Source: Pseudorhizobium flavum (GTDB lineage: Bacteria; Pseudomonadota; Alphaproteobacteria; Rhizobiales; Rhizobiaceae). Taken from it: 64,000 nucleotides of DNA. Each line of letters opens with the position of its first letter. The stretch's first letter is position 1. The notes under the pieces are model-generated. The model was not told the origin of the DNA, did no database searches, and saw only the letters and a list, made by a program, of their open reading frames with translations. The position numbers were made by a program, and so were the translations under genes. Below, piece after piece: positions 37,111-46,571 of this stretch. Location: NCBI RefSeq assembly GCF_902502825.2, contig NZ_LR723670.1:186001-250000 (forward strand). Reading direction: 5' to 3'.

Positions 37111-38970
37111 ATGCCAGACGCCGCGGCCGCACATCTGCAGCAAGCACAGCCTGAACGCCGGCCACTGTCGGTGCGTCCCGGGCTGCTCAGTCTCCTCTAC
37201 ACGCTGGTGACGATCGCCGTCATGCTGGCGATGTTCGTCCCCTCCGCAACGGACTATGTCGGTCCCGACAATGACGATGTGATGCGCCTGGTACAGGTGA
37301 GGGACCTTCTCGCGGGGCAAGGCTGGTTCGACCTCACGCAGTACCGGCTGGGCCTCGACGGTGGCACCTTGATGCACTGGTCGCGGCTCGTGGACCTGCC
37401 GATCGGGGCATTGATCCGGATGGGAACGCTGGTCCTGCCGCAGGATCAGGCAGAAGCCCTGGCGCTCACCGTCTGGCCACTGCTGCTCATCCCCTGCCTC
37501 CTTTACCCGATCGGGCTTGCCGCTGGACGCCTTTCGGGTCCGGTGGCGATGAACATCGCGCTCGGTCTGGGCAGCCTTTTCGCCTTCACCAATATCCGCT
37601 TCCACCCCGGCTCGATCGACCATCACAACATCCAGTCGGTCCTGGTGGTGTGGATTGCGGCCATGCTCGTCGATCCTGACCGCCGCGCGTGGAGCTATGG
37701 CACGGCCGGGGCGGTTGCCGCGCTTGCGATCGCAATCGGAGCGGAGACGGTGCCGGTGGTGGCGGTCGCTTGCCTCTGCGTCGCCCTTCAATGGATCTGG
37801 CACGGCGACGCGATGTCCCGGCCGGCCCGTGCCTTCGGGGTTTCCCTTGCACTGGGGATCACTGCGGCCTTCCTGCTGACCATTCCGCCCGCCCGCTACG
37901 GCGTGGTGACATGCGACAGCCTCTCGCTCGGCTTCTATGCCCTTGCCGCCATGGGCGGTACGCTCTTGGCGGGCGCAACCTATCTGCCCGCCGATCACGG
38001 CATCCGTGGCCGCCTCTTTGCCGCTGCGGGCATCGCCGTTGCACTCGCTGCAGCCGCCCTGCTGATCGCCCCGCAATGCCTGGGCAGCCCGCTGGCCGAC
38101 CTCGATCCCATGCTGGTGACGCTGTGGCTGGACGCCGTCACCGAGGCACAGTCCATCGTCGGCATCGTAACCCGCGATACCCATGCGCTGGGCGGGTACT
38201 ATGCCGTCGGCTTCTTCGCCGCCATGGTCTGCCTTTTCCGCATCCTGCAGGACCAGGACCGGGAGGCGCATCTCGTCTTCCTGCTGTTGATCGCGGCAAG
38301 CTGGATGGTCGCTCTCGTGCAGGTTCGCGGCTTCTTCTTTGCCAACATGCTGGCAATCCTGCCGCTGGCGCTCCTGATCGCCGACCTCCGCCGCGGCTCG
38401 CAGGCGGACCCGGAAAGCCCAAATGCGGCCTTCGCCTATGTGATGACAGTCCTGATGGCGGTACCGGCCGTCTGGGCGCTGGCGGGTGCGTTGATCGACC
38501 ACAACGCCGAAGGATCGCTCGGCATGGAGACGCTCACCCAGGACAGCGGCGCCCGACCGGTGCCGGGGGAATGCTCGGCAGAGGACGGGCTGCCGCTTCT
38601 GGCGGGCCTGGAGCCGGGCGTCGTGGCCGCACCCTCGAACAGCGGCGCCGAAATCCTCCGCTACACCGCCCACCGGGTGCTTGCGGCGCCCTACCATCGC
38701 AACCAGGGTGGCATGCTGACGGAACTGCACATCGGGCTCGCCCCGCCAGCCGAGAGCGAAGCCTTCCTGCGCGGCGCCGGCGTGACGCTGCTTGCCTTCT
38801 GCGCCGGCGACCCGCAGACACGGTCGCTGATCCGGATGAAGCCGGATGGACTCTATGCGGCGCTGGCGCGGGGCGATGTCCCCACCTTCTTGGCGCCGAT
38901 AGGACGTACCGGGGAGGGTGACGGGTTTGTCGTTTACCGCGTGGTGACGGTTGACGGAGCGATGAGGTGA
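37111..38970 (+). CDS. Polytopic GT-C-type glycosyltransferase-like membrane protein
   Basis: Protein of 619 residues with about 11-12 hydrophobic segments. An early periplasmic loop has an acidic DNDDVMRLVQVRDLLAGQGW (GT-C type DxD-like), and a later loop has HPGSIDHHNIQ, reminiscent of the DHH of STT3/PglB/AglB. The C-terminus, residues about 475-619, is soluble. It is divergent from gtrA/GT2. The best reading is a transferase that moves the flipped lipid-linked sugar to an envelope acceptor (the third Gtr-like component). This is inference from fold hallmarks and context. Confidence 0.65.
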   Translation: MPDAAAAHLQQAQPERRPLSVRPGLLSLLYTLVTIAVMLAMFVPSATDYVGPDNDDVMRLVQVRDLLAGQGWFDLTQYRLGLDGGTLMHWSRLVDLPIGALIRMGTLVLPQDQAEALALTVWPLLLIPCLLYPIGLAAGRLSGPVAMNIALGLGSLFAFTNIRFHPGSIDHHNIQSVLVVWIAAMLVDPDRRAWSYGTAGAVAALAIAIGAETVPVVAVACLCVALQWIWHGDAMSRPARAFGVSLALGITAAFLLTIPPARYGVVTCDSLSLGFYALAAMGGTLLAGATYLPADHGIRGRLFAAAGIAVALAAAALLIAPQCLGSPLADLDPMLVTLWLDAVTEAQSIVGIVTRDTHALGGYYAVGFFAAMVCLFRILQDQDREAHLVFLLLIAASWMVALVQVRGFFFANMLAILPLALLIADLRRGSQADPESPNAAFAYVMTVLMAVPAVWALAGALIDHNAEGSLGMETLTQDSGARPVPGECSAEDGLPLLAGLEPGVVAAPSNSGAEILRYTAHRVLAAPYHRNQGGMLTELHIGLAPPAESEAFLRGAGVTLLAFCAGDPQTRSLIRMKPDGLYAALARGDVPTFLAPIGRTGEGDGFVVYRVVTVDGAMR

Positions 38971-39097
38971 ATTGGCCTCGCCCCTCGGTGCGATCCTCCG
39001 GCCAATGGCGGCTTCTCCACCGGAGTGTTCATGATCCTAGAGCGAAATGGCGACACCGGGTCATCTTGCGGCTCCGCCGCCCGTAAACTATCAGGCG

Positions 39098-39445
39098 ATG
39101 ATGACTGACAGGATTTTGAAGATTGCGGCCTGGGGGCTTCTGGCGGCCATCGTCGTCGTGACGATCGTCCCTCTCGAACTCCGGCCAACGGACGTCGCGA
39201 CTGCCGATATTGATCGGGCATTTGCCTTCATGATCGTTACGGCGGTCTTCACGTTAGCTTTCCCTCGAAAGATCTGGCTTTGCGTTCTTCTGTTGATGGC
39301 CGCCGTCTGGTTTATCGAGTCGCTCCAGTTCCTTTCAGTCAGCCGACACCCTGATGCCAGCGACGCGGCGTGGAAAACCCTCGGCGTGGCGGCAGGTGCC
39401 GCAGCCGGCTGGCTGGTGAACTGCCTGCGGATGAAGCGGGCGTGA
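39098..39445 (+). CDS. VanZ-like membrane protein
   Basis: Protein of 115 residues with three hydrophobic segments: ILKIAAWGLLAAIVVVTIVPL, AFAFMIVTAVFTLAF and LCVLLLMAAVWFIESLQFLSVSRHPDASDAAWKTLGVAAGAAAG. The family is known from glycopeptide resistance clusters, but its members are widespread and of uncertain function. Monocistronic. The start is at ATG 39098 or 39101. Confidence 0.72.
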   Translation: MMTDRILKIAAWGLLAAIVVVTIVPLELRPTDVATADIDRAFAFMIVTAVFTLAFPRKIWLCVLLLMAAVWFIESLQFLSVSRHPDASDAAWKTLGVAAGAAAGWLVNCLRMKRA

Positions 39446-39480
39446 GGTTGGGGGAGCAAGCCGGCAGTAGCGTCCCAGGA

Positions 39481-40353
39481 TCATGCATATAGGCTCCTGA
39501 AGGCGGGCAGCACGATGTTGCGGATGTCGGCGTTGGCTGTCTCGACGGAGCGGATCAACGTGCCGTAGATGCGTCCGCTGAAGAAGTCGGAAGCGCCACC
39601 TTCCAGAGAGCCGATCTTGTAGCTGCTCCCCGCGCCGTCCATGTTTGCCACCCGTGCTTCGTCGATGACGAGCGGGTCGGAGTAAGTGCTGAGGTAGCAG
39701 CGGCGGCGCCCGTTTCCCCATGTCTGGATCATCACCACATCCGTGCCGCGGATGTCGGACGAGCCGGGAAGACTAATGATCTGGTCATTGAAAACGAAGG
39801 ATGGGAGGCCGGTCGCCGTCAAGGCCAGCCGACACCGCTTGTTGCCCGAGAAGGTCCCGCTGGCAATCATCGCCTGCGTCGCGGCAATGCCGGCAGTTGC
39901 CCGGAAAGCCGAGACGATCGTTCCGGAAGCTCCAGGGACCAGGCCCGGCACGTTCGTCAGATCATCGATCCCGTCGTAGAGCAGGAAGGGTTTCGGACCC
40001 GCCTGCCATTTCGGCTTCGCTGCGCCAGTGGCTTGGGTCGCGTGATTGCCGGGAACGGCCGAAGGTCCGGCGTACCCGCCTTCCGCAATGACTTGCGCAT
40101 AGGTCCTCGTGCCGTGGCTAGACCAGTCCATGTCCAGCCCGACGACATCGCCGGACGCCGCAGGATTGGCACCTCCGGTTGGAGTGGCGAAGCGGCGGTC
40201 GGTCCTGGCATAGTCCCAGATCAGTGCCGTGCCGACATCACTCTGGATGAGGTTGAGAAGGCGAGACGCCGCACTGCCGCCCTTACCCAAGGCGAGCCCC
40301 GTGCCGGTGGTCCTGACGGCAGCCATGTTCAGGCCGGTCGAGAACGATACCAT
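39481..40353 (-). CDS. Phage/GTA-type LamG-like surface protein, partner of the spike base
   Basis: Protein of 290 residues. It contains FLLYDGIDDLTNVPG, a hallmark of LamG/concanavalin-like beta-sandwiches, and later GRIYGTLIRSVETANADIRNIV. There is no signal peptide. Its ATG overlaps the stop of the spike base gene (TGATG), so the two are coupled. In gene-transfer agents a spike base is paired with a fibre, and this protein would be that fibre. The pairing is seen; the fibre role is inferred. Confidence 0.55.
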   Translation of the reverse strand: MVSFSTGLNMAAVRTTGTGLALGKGGSAASRLLNLIQSDVGTALIWDYARTDRRFATPTGGANPAASGDVVGLDMDWSSHGTRTYAQVIAEGGYAGPSAVPGNHATQATGAAKPKWQAGPKPFLLYDGIDDLTNVPGLVPGASGTIVSAFRATAGIAATQAMIASGTFSGNKRCRLALTATGLPSFVFNDQIISLPGSSDIRGTDVVMIQTWGNGRRRCYLSTYSDPLVIDEARVANMDGAGSSYKIGSLEGGASDFFSGRIYGTLIRSVETANADIRNIVLPAFRSLYA

Positions 40354-40616
40354 CACACCAGCCCCACCAGGTTACCGGCCGTCGTGCCTGTCGCAAGGAT
40401 GCGCGTGGCGCGGACAGGCAAGAGGCTTGCCGGTGAAATCCCCACGAATGTGAGGGTTTCGCCGGTGAGCATGCGGAGGCAGAGATCACCCCCGCTGCCG
40501 ACATAGATCGCGCGGGTGGTTTCCGGCAGGTCTGCTGCATCATGGGGCGTGATGGCAAAGCCGGAGGAGGCGGGGCCGGACAAGGAGGTTTGGACATTGG
40601 CAAAACGATCGGGCAT
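40353..40616 (-). CDS. Spike base protein, RCAP_Rcc01079-like (GTA head spike)
   Basis: Protein of 87 residues: MPDRFANVQTSLSGPASSGF...ITPHDAADL..TTRAIYVGSGGDLCLRMLTGETLTF...LPVRATRILATGTTAG.LVGL. This matches the Rhodobacter GTA head spike base family. In Rhodobacter the pair lies apart from the main GTA structural cluster, and here too no capsid, portal or terminase genes are nearby. GGAGACCTCAC precedes the ATG at 40616. The gene starts a two-gene operon with the LamG-like protein. Confidence 0.75.
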   Translation of the reverse strand: MPDRFANVQTSLSGPASSGFAITPHDAADLPETTRAIYVGSGGDLCLRMLTGETLTFVGISPASLLPVRATRILATGTTAGNLVGLV

Positions 40617-40859
40617 GTGAGGTCTCCGTGGGTTCTGCAGCCATTGTCGGGCCATGCATTCCCGCGGGGATGACTCGACATGACGTTTTTCGCATGCCGT
40701 CCAAGGCCTTGATTGCAAAGGTGCCGCGCCCTCAACGGGTTAGGTGCTGTGCGATCGCAGAGGCGGGCCGGCCATCAACCGTTCCCGGTGCGGGGAAGCG
40801 GCTTCCACATCCCCGCATCGGGCAGGTGAAATGCCGGCCGCCTTCCTGTAGAAGGAGGC

Positions 40860-42467
40860 ATGAACACTTTTGCCGCCAGGGATTCGCAGACAAATCTTCT
40901 CGAGGTCACGGTTTCGGAACTGTCCGGTTCGATCAAGCGGACGGTCGAGACCGCCTTCGACCATGTTCGGGTCCGGGGCGAGATTTCCGGCTATCGCGGA
41001 CAGCATTCCTCCGGCCATGCCTATTTCTGCCTGAAGGATGATCGGGCGCGAATCGATGCGGTCATCTGGAAGGGAACCTTCCCCCGCCTTCGGTTCAAGC
41101 CGGAAGAGGGGATGGAGGTCATTGCCACCGGCAAGGTGACGACCTTCCCTGGCTCGTCGAAATATCAGATCGTCATAGAGAACATGGAGCCGGCCGGCGC
41201 GGGCGCGCTGATGGCGCTCCTGGACGAACGGCGCCGCCGCCTGGCGGAGGAAGGCCTTTTCGATCAGGCCCGCAAGCGCCCCTTGCCCTTCATGCCGCAG
41301 GTCATCGGTGTCGTGACCTCGCCGACCGGCGCCGTCATTCGCGACATCCTGCACCGCATCACCGACCGCTTCCCCGTCCACGTGGTCGTCTGGCCGGTGA
41401 AGGTGCAGGGCGAAGGTTCCGGTGACGAGGTGGCTGCGGCAATCCGGGGCTTCAACGAGATGCCGACCGAGGGGCCTGTGAAGCGGCCGGACGTGCTGAT
41501 CGTCGCGCGCGGCGGCGGCAGCCTCGAAGACCTCTGGGGCTTCAATGACGAAGCCGTCGTGCGCGCCGCAGCGGAAAGCCGGATCCCGCTCATCTCCGCG
41601 GTTGGCCATGAGACGGACTGGACGCTGATCGATCACGCCGCCGATATGCGGGCGCCCACACCCACGGGTGCCGCCGAAATGGCGGTCCCGGTGAAGGCGG
41701 AACTGGATGCGCAGGTTGCAAGCCTTTCGGCGCGGCTGCGGGGCTGCGCCAGCCGGCACATGGACCATCGCCGCCAGTCGGTCCGCGCGCTCGTTCGTGC
41801 GCTGCCGTCCCTCGATCAGTTGCTCGCGCTGCCGCGCCGTCGCTTCGACGAGGCGGCTGCCGGTCTTGGCCGCGGCCTCGAGCGCACTACGGTCGTTAAG
41901 CGTCGCAGCCTCGATCAGGCAACCGCGGGGCTGCGTCTCGAGATTCTGGCAAACCGTGTCTCGGAGCGACGCCGCTTCATCGGCGAGCAGGTCCTGCGCA
42001 AGGAGCGCTGCCTCGAGCGGCACATGCTGAAGGAGCATAGCCGTGTCGCGAAAGCCGCGACTGCGCTTGGCGCATTGCCGGCCCGACTGGCGGGCCAACT
42101 GCAGCGCGAGCGTCAGCACCTGACCGCCCTGATGCGCCAAGCGGATACCGCGGTGTCCTACGCCCTGACACGCAACCGCGGCCTCGTGACGGGGCAGGAT
42201 CGCGTCCTGCAATCGCTCTCCTACAAGAACGTGTTGAAACGTGGCTATGCGGTGGTGCGTGATGCCGAGAACCGGCCGCTGACGCGTGCCTCGGACGTAT
42301 CGGTCGGACAGTTCCTGGAGATCGAGTTCGCGGACGAGCGGATCAACACGATCGCCTGCGGGGACAGCCCTCCCGCCTCGCCACCGGGCCCAGAGACCGC
42401 CCGCAAGAAGCCCACCGCAAGGGCGGCGCCATCCGGCGAGCCGCCGAAGCAGGGTAGCCTGTTCTGA
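40860..42467 (+). CDS. xseA: Exodeoxyribonuclease VII large subunit
   Basis: Protein of 535 residues. The N-terminal OB-fold has the signature [23 protein letters not shown]. The catalytic domain contains [43 protein letters not shown] and [25 protein letters not shown] long coiled coil follows. With XseB it digests single-stranded DNA. AAGGAGG precedes the ATG. No xseB lies next to it. The length is a little above the E. coli protein, with an extended, Pro/Ala-rich C-terminus. Confidence 0.96.
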   Translation: MNTFAARDSQTNLLEVTVSELSGSIKRTVETAFDHVRVRGEISGYRGQHSSGHAYFCLKDDRARIDAVIWKGTFPRLRFKPEEGMEVIATGKVTTFPGSSKYQIVIENMEPAGAGALMALLDERRRRLAEEGLFDQARKRPLPFMPQVIGVVTSPTGAVIRDILHRITDRFPVHVVVWPVKVQGEGSGDEVAAAIRGFNEMPTEGPVKRPDVLIVARGGGSLEDLWGFNDEAVVRAAAESRIPLISAVGHETDWTLIDHAADMRAPTPTGAAEMAVPVKAELDAQVASLSARLRGCASRHMDHRRQSVRALVRALPSLDQLLALPRRRFDEAAAGLGRGLERTTVVKRRSLDQATAGLRLEILANRVSERRRFIGEQVLRKERCLERHMLKEHSRVAKAATALGALPARLAGQLQRERQHLTALMRQADTAVSYALTRNRGLVTGQDRVLQSLSYKNVLKRGYAVVRDAENRPLTRASDVSVGQFLEIEFADERINTIACGDSPPASPPGPETARKKPTARAAPSGEPPKQGSLF

Positions 42468-42565
42468 GGGCCGCAGGCCCCCGGCCACTTAAAATTCGTC
42501 TGCGCTGGCCTAGGTAAAGAGGAGAGGGCGGTCCTGTCCGCCTGCTGACCTCTTGGGAGTGCGCG

Positions 42566-42898
42566 ATGAAAAGGAACCTGCTTGCCGCTGCCATTGGCAT
42601 CCTGATGGGTGCTTCGATCGCTGGCCCGACCAATGCCGGGCAGAGCGATGTTTCCGTCTTCCTGTTCGGCCGGATCTACAATGACGGAGTCACGGCGATC
42701 TCGGTCTCCGAGGGTCGTTCGGAAGACGAACGCCATCCGTCCTACTACCTTATCCCGGTACGGATGCGGATCGCCCAGCAGATCGTCATGGGCGACCCTT
42801 CGCTGTTGGACGCGCTGGAGCGCCGCCAGATTGCAGTACACAACGTGCTGTGGGTACAGACGGCAGCCAATGGCGGCAAGGTCATCTACTATCGGTGA
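42566..42898 (+). CDS. Small secreted protein of 110 residues
   Basis: Signal peptide MKRNLLAAAIGILMGASIAGP with a probable cleavage after NAG. The mature part is about 85 residues, VFLFGRIYNDGVTAISVSEGR...SYYLIPVRMRIAQQIVMGD. No domain is recognised. It is monocistronic and 98 nt after xseA. Function unknown. Confidence 0.68.
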   Translation: MKRNLLAAAIGILMGASIAGPTNAGQSDVSVFLFGRIYNDGVTAISVSEGRSEDERHPSYYLIPVRMRIAQQIVMGDPSLLDALERRQIAVHNVLWVQTAANGGKVIYYR

Positions 42899-42940
42899 CC
42901 GACGACCGGCCGGCGATGATTTCCGGCCGCAAGCCGATGC

Positions 42941-44194
42941 TCAGGCCCACTCGCCCTTGCGCATCACCGGCACGCGCGCGCCGTCTGCCTTGATGCCGTC
43001 GATGTCGATCTTGTCCGAGCCGATCATCCAGTCGATGTGGATGAGGCTCGAATTGCCGCCTTGTGCCGCGATCTGCTCCTGACTGAGTGTGGCGCCGTCA
43101 AGGAAGCACTTCGAATAGCACTGGCCGAGCGCGATGTGGCAGGACGCATTCTCGTCGAACAACGTGTTGTAGAAGAGGATGCCGCTCGCCGAGATTGGCG
43201 AGGAGTGCGGCACCAGCGCCACTTCGCCAAGGCGCCTGGCACCTTCATCGGTGTCGAGCACCTTGTTCAACACTTCCTCGCCCTTCGAAGCCTTGGCTTC
43301 GACTATACGCCCCCCCTCGAACCTGACCTGAATATTGTCGATCAGCGTGCCCTGGTGGGATAGCGGCTTCGTCGAGGACACATGTCCTTCGACGTTCAGG
43401 GCGTGCGGGGTGGTAAAGACCTCCTCGGTCGGGATGTTCGGGTTGCAGGTAACGCCGTTCCTGGCCACCGACGCGCCGCCATGCCATTCGTGACCGTCTG
43501 CGAGACCTACGGTCAGATCGGTGCCGGGACCGGTGAAGTGGAGGGCGGAGAAGCGTTCGCCGTTCAACCAGCCCGAGCGCTTCTTCAGGTTGGCGTTGTG
43601 CTCCGCCCAAGCGGCGATCGGATCGGCGACATCGACGCGCGATGCGGCGAAGATTGCGTCGGCAAGCCTTCTCACCGCCTCCTCCTCGGGAACGCCTGGG
43701 AAGACGATCTTCGCCCAGGACGGGTTGGGATAGGAGACGATATTCCAGTTGATGTCGAAGTTCGAGATCTTCTCGAGTGCCGGCTTGTAGGCCATCGAAT
43801 TGGCCTTGTTTGCCCGTGCAACCTTGGCGGGATCCTGGCTCGCTAGCAGCAGCGGGTTGTCGCCGGCGATGGCCAGCCGCGCGGCACCATTGGCATAGGC
43901 CTTCGCCATGCCTTCGTAGAGCCAGCCGGAGGCCTTGTCGAAGCTTGCATCCGGGGCGTGCGCGTAGCGGGCGAGCGTCGTCTCCTCATCCGAATAGAAG
44001 GTGGTCACGAGACCGGCGCCGGCCAAATAAGCATGCTTGGTGATGAGCCGCACCAGCGGCAGAGCGGCGAGCGGGGCCGTCATGACGAGATCCTGGTCGC
44101 GCTGCAATTGCAGGCCGACCTTGACGGCCACCTCCGCCAGCTTTTCGAGCCTGACCGGGTCGACGCTGCTGCTGATCTCGGAATGAATGTTCAT
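42941..44194 (-). CDS. M29-family metallo-aminopeptidase (AmpS/PepS-like)
   Basis: Protein of 417 residues starting MNIHSEISSSVDPVRLEKLAEVAV. The M29 signature elements are NIPTEEVFTTPHALNVEGHVSSTKPL (metal ligand Glu), RRLGEVALVPHSSPISASGILFYNTLFDENASCHIALGQ and the late SLIHIDWMIGSDKIDIDGI. It is a cytosolic dimetal aminopeptidase with broad specificity. It is oriented toward the adjacent xseA-side secreted protein gene. The longer upstream frame lacks a ribosome site. Confidence 0.92.
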   Translation of the reverse strand: MNIHSEISSSVDPVRLEKLAEVAVKVGLQLQRDQDLVMTAPLAALPLVRLITKHAYLAGAGLVTTFYSDEETTLARYAHAPDASFDKASGWLYEGMAKAYANGAARLAIAGDNPLLLASQDPAKVARANKANSMAYKPALEKISNFDINWNIVSYPNPSWAKIVFPGVPEEEAVRRLADAIFAASRVDVADPIAAWAEHNANLKKRSGWLNGERFSALHFTGPGTDLTVGLADGHEWHGGASVARNGVTCNPNIPTEEVFTTPHALNVEGHVSSTKPLSHQGTLIDNIQVRFEGGRIVEAKASKGEEVLNKVLDTDEGARRLGEVALVPHSSPISASGILFYNTLFDENASCHIALGQCYSKCFLDGATLSQEQIAAQGGNSSLIHIDWMIGSDKIDIDGIKADGARVPVMRKGEWA

Positions 44195-44293
44195 CGGTTC
44201 ACTATCCTGTCTTCGGGAGGTCGCCCACAGATAGGGCCTACGACGCGAAATTTGAAGCCGCTTCGTCTCTCGGCAGCCCCTCAAGGCGGGTGA

Positions 44294-44638
44294 TCAGATC
44301 TGCGCCTCATAGACCTCGGGCTTGAAGCCGACGATGATCCTGTCGTCAATCTCGAGCACCGGCCGCTTGATCATTGATGGTTGATCCAGCATCAGCGTGA
44401 TCGCCTTGTCCCCGTCCAGTCCGGCCTTCGCCGCCTCGTCCAGCTTGCGGAACGTTGTGCCGGCGCGGTTCAGCACCGTCTCCCAGCCGACCGCATCGAT
44501 CCAATGCTCCAGCTTGCCGCGATCGATGCCCTCCGCCTTGTAGTCGTGAAACCGGTAGGCCGCGTTCTTGTCGTCAAGCCAGGCACGAGCCTTCTTCATC
44601 GTGTCGCAGTTCTTTATGCCGTAAATAGTGATGCTCAA
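44294..44638 (-). CDS. ArsC/Spx-family thioredoxin-fold protein (YffB-like), TTG start
   Basis: Protein of 114 residues beginning LSITIYGIKNCDTMKKARAWLDD with the redox Cys near position 11. The middle carries NAAYRFHDYKAEGIDR and the end IKRPVLEIDDRIIVGFKPEVYE. This is the ArsC/YffB class of glutathione-linked proteins; most have no proven arsenate activity. No ATG fits. TTG 44638 has GGAGATATC upstream and gives the family N-terminus. Confidence 0.85.
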   Translation of the reverse strand: MSITIYGIKNCDTMKKARAWLDDKNAAYRFHDYKAEGIDRGKLEHWIDAVGWETVLNRAGTTFRKLDEAAKAGLDGDKAITLMLDQPSMIKRPVLEIDDRIIVGFKPEVYEAQI

Positions 44639-44803
44639 GACGATATCTCCCGTGAAGAAGAAGCGATAGCAAGCCACCCGGCGGAGGTGCAAGCATGACG
44701 GTTCGCCTAAAGCCATGCTCCGTCTGCATGGCTCAGATGCTCTCTTGTGCGTTGCACAATCGCGGCGATGGCCCCACATTCTGGGCAACACAAGGAGCAC
44801 ATC

Positions 44804-44968
44804 ATGTTGAACCAACGCAAGAATGTACCGGGCGGCTTCCTCGGTCGTGCCTTCGCTGTCTTCGGTGCGGCTGTCAATGCATCGAATGCCGTTGAGAACC
44901 ATCGCAGGCCGGCCAAGCGTGACCTGGCTATCCTCGGCATTGATCCGAAGGCCTTTGACCAGCTCTGA
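44804..44968 (+). CDS. Small protein of 54 residues, DUF1127-like
   Basis: Starts MLNQRKNVPGGFLGRAF and ends HRRPAKRDLAILGIDPKAFDQL. The end matches the DUF1127 pattern R-x-x-L-x-x-I/L-G-I/L in outline. AAGGAG stands 6 nt before the ATG. Members in rhizobia affect stress, phosphate or surface traits. It is near an MCP gene but is probably monocistronic. No EcfG site was seen upstream. Confidence 0.6.
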   Translation: MLNQRKNVPGGFLGRAFAVFGAAVNASNAVENHRRPAKRDLAILGIDPKAFDQL

Positions 44969-45060
44969 TGAGTAATTGGCGCCAGCCGCTCATCAATTAG
45001 GCATCTACACGCTTTGTTAATCCTGCCGCGCGATTATCTCCCGATATCCGGGAGGTGACG

Positions 45061-46503
45061 GTGGGTGCTATTGCGCAGATTCTTGATGAGAATGAACCGC
45101 CAGCCGAGGCGGTTATTGATGCCGACCAGCTTCAGGCCGTTGTGGCAAGACTGGCGCTCGAAGCGTCTGACCTCGGCCTCCATCTCGTCGATATTGCCGG
45201 CACGATCCAGGACACGGCGGCCCAATCGTCGGAACATGCAAGTCTGCTTTCGCGCCTGACGCAGGCCGCCGAGGCGATTGCCGAGGCAAATGCAGACATT
45301 GCCCGGTCTCTTGGCGAAACGGACAAGCTGGCTGCCAGCGCCCGGAAGGTGCTTGGCGAACAAGCGCAGCAGCTGACCGGCTCGGTCGCTGCCATAGACC
45401 ACATGGTGACGGCCTCCCAGGAAATCGGCCAGGAGATCAAATCCTTTTCCACCGCTCTTGCCGATGTCGGCCGACTGGCCGATGCGATCGGCACCATTGC
45501 GCGGCAGACAAACCTCCTTGCGCTGAACGCGGCGATCGAAGCGGCCAGGGCCGGAGACGCCGGCAAGGGCTTTGCCGTCGTTGCTGCCGAGGTCCGGGCG
45601 CTTTCCCTGCAGACGTCCCAGACCACAGCGTCCATCCAGTCCACCCTCGAGCAGCTGGGGGCCCGCATCGATGCGCTCGTCGCGGCGGGGGATCAGGCGC
45701 GTGTCTCTGCCGAAGGCGTGAAGTCCACGGCCACGGAAGTGCAGGGCTCCTTCAAGGGCGTCGAAGACGTCATGTCCCAGATCCTCGACAGCGCTTCCTC
45801 GCTGGCGGGAACGACAGAGGCCGTCGACCGGCAATGCAACGAATTCGCGGGTTCGATCGCGACGGCCGCAGCGGCTATCCTGAAGTCGAACGACAAGCTG
45901 CAGGATACGTCGGGCCGGGTGGGCGAGGTGGTCGCCATTTCCGAGCGCATCATCCAGGCGACGGCGAGCGCGGGTACGGAAACGCCCGATACACCCTATA
46001 TCCGCGCAGCCATGTCTGTTGCCGCCGAGGTCTCGGCGGCCTTCGAGGCAGCCGTCCGCTCTGGTCGCATCGATATGGCAGCGCTCTTCGACCGACAGTA
46101 CCAGCCGATCCGCGGGACAGAACCGGTCCAGTATATGACGCGGTTTACCGAGCTGACCGACGCGATCCTGCCGGCGATACAGGAGAAAGCCGCAGCGAGC
46201 GACGATCGCGTGGCGTTCTGCGCTTGTGTCGATGAAAACGGTTACCTGCCGACTCACAATCGCAAGTTCTCCCATCCGCAGCGTCCCGGGGACGTGGAGT
46301 GGAACACGGCGAACTGCCGCAACCGCCGTATGTTCAACGACCGAGTCGGCCTTGCTGCTGGCCGCAACACCGAGCCCTTCCTGCTGCAGACCTATCGTCG
46401 CGACATGGGCGGCGGCCAGTTCGTGCTGATGAAGGATATTTCGGCACCCATCTTCGTCAATGGACGCCACTGGGGCGGCTTGAGGCTGGCCATCCGGGTC
46501 TAG
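45061..46503 (+). CDS. Soluble methyl-accepting chemotaxis protein
   Basis: Protein of 480 residues. No transmembrane or HAMP segment is present. Residues about 120-215 carry the MCP hairpin tip [40 protein letters not shown]. Helical repeats flank it. The C-terminal 170 residues form a conserved globular region with [36 protein letters not shown] and [24 protein letters not shown]. The signal is likely sensed there, inside the cytoplasm. GTG 45061 is chosen because GGGAGG is right upstream; GTG 45055 overlaps it. Confidence 0.87.
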   Translation: MGAIAQILDENEPPAEAVIDADQLQAVVARLALEASDLGLHLVDIAGTIQDTAAQSSEHASLLSRLTQAAEAIAEANADIARSLGETDKLAASARKVLGEQAQQLTGSVAAIDHMVTASQEIGQEIKSFSTALADVGRLADAIGTIARQTNLLALNAAIEAARAGDAGKGFAVVAAEVRALSLQTSQTTASIQSTLEQLGARIDALVAAGDQARVSAEGVKSTATEVQGSFKGVEDVMSQILDSASSLAGTTEAVDRQCNEFAGSIATAAAAILKSNDKLQDTSGRVGEVVAISERIIQATASAGTETPDTPYIRAAMSVAAEVSAAFEAAVRSGRIDMAALFDRQYQPIRGTEPVQYMTRFTELTDAILPAIQEKAAASDDRVAFCACVDENGYLPTHNRKFSHPQRPGDVEWNTANCRNRRMFNDRVGLAAGRNTEPFLLQTYRRDMGGGQFVLMKDISAPIFVNGRHWGGLRLAIRV

Positions 46504-46571
46504 GACGAGGTCCAGGCAAGAAGCGGGTTGAATTTCGAGGGAAACGGGACGATCTTCCGGAAGAACGGAGG

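Noticed and set aside
36946..38730. Minus-strand frame of 594 codons opposite the GT-C-like gene
   Set aside because: His/Gln/Arg-rich mirror frame without domains; the plus strand has membrane helices and conserved loops.
40740..42488. Minus-strand frame of 582 codons opposite xseA
   Set aside because: Mirror of a recognised gene; no ribosome site or motif.
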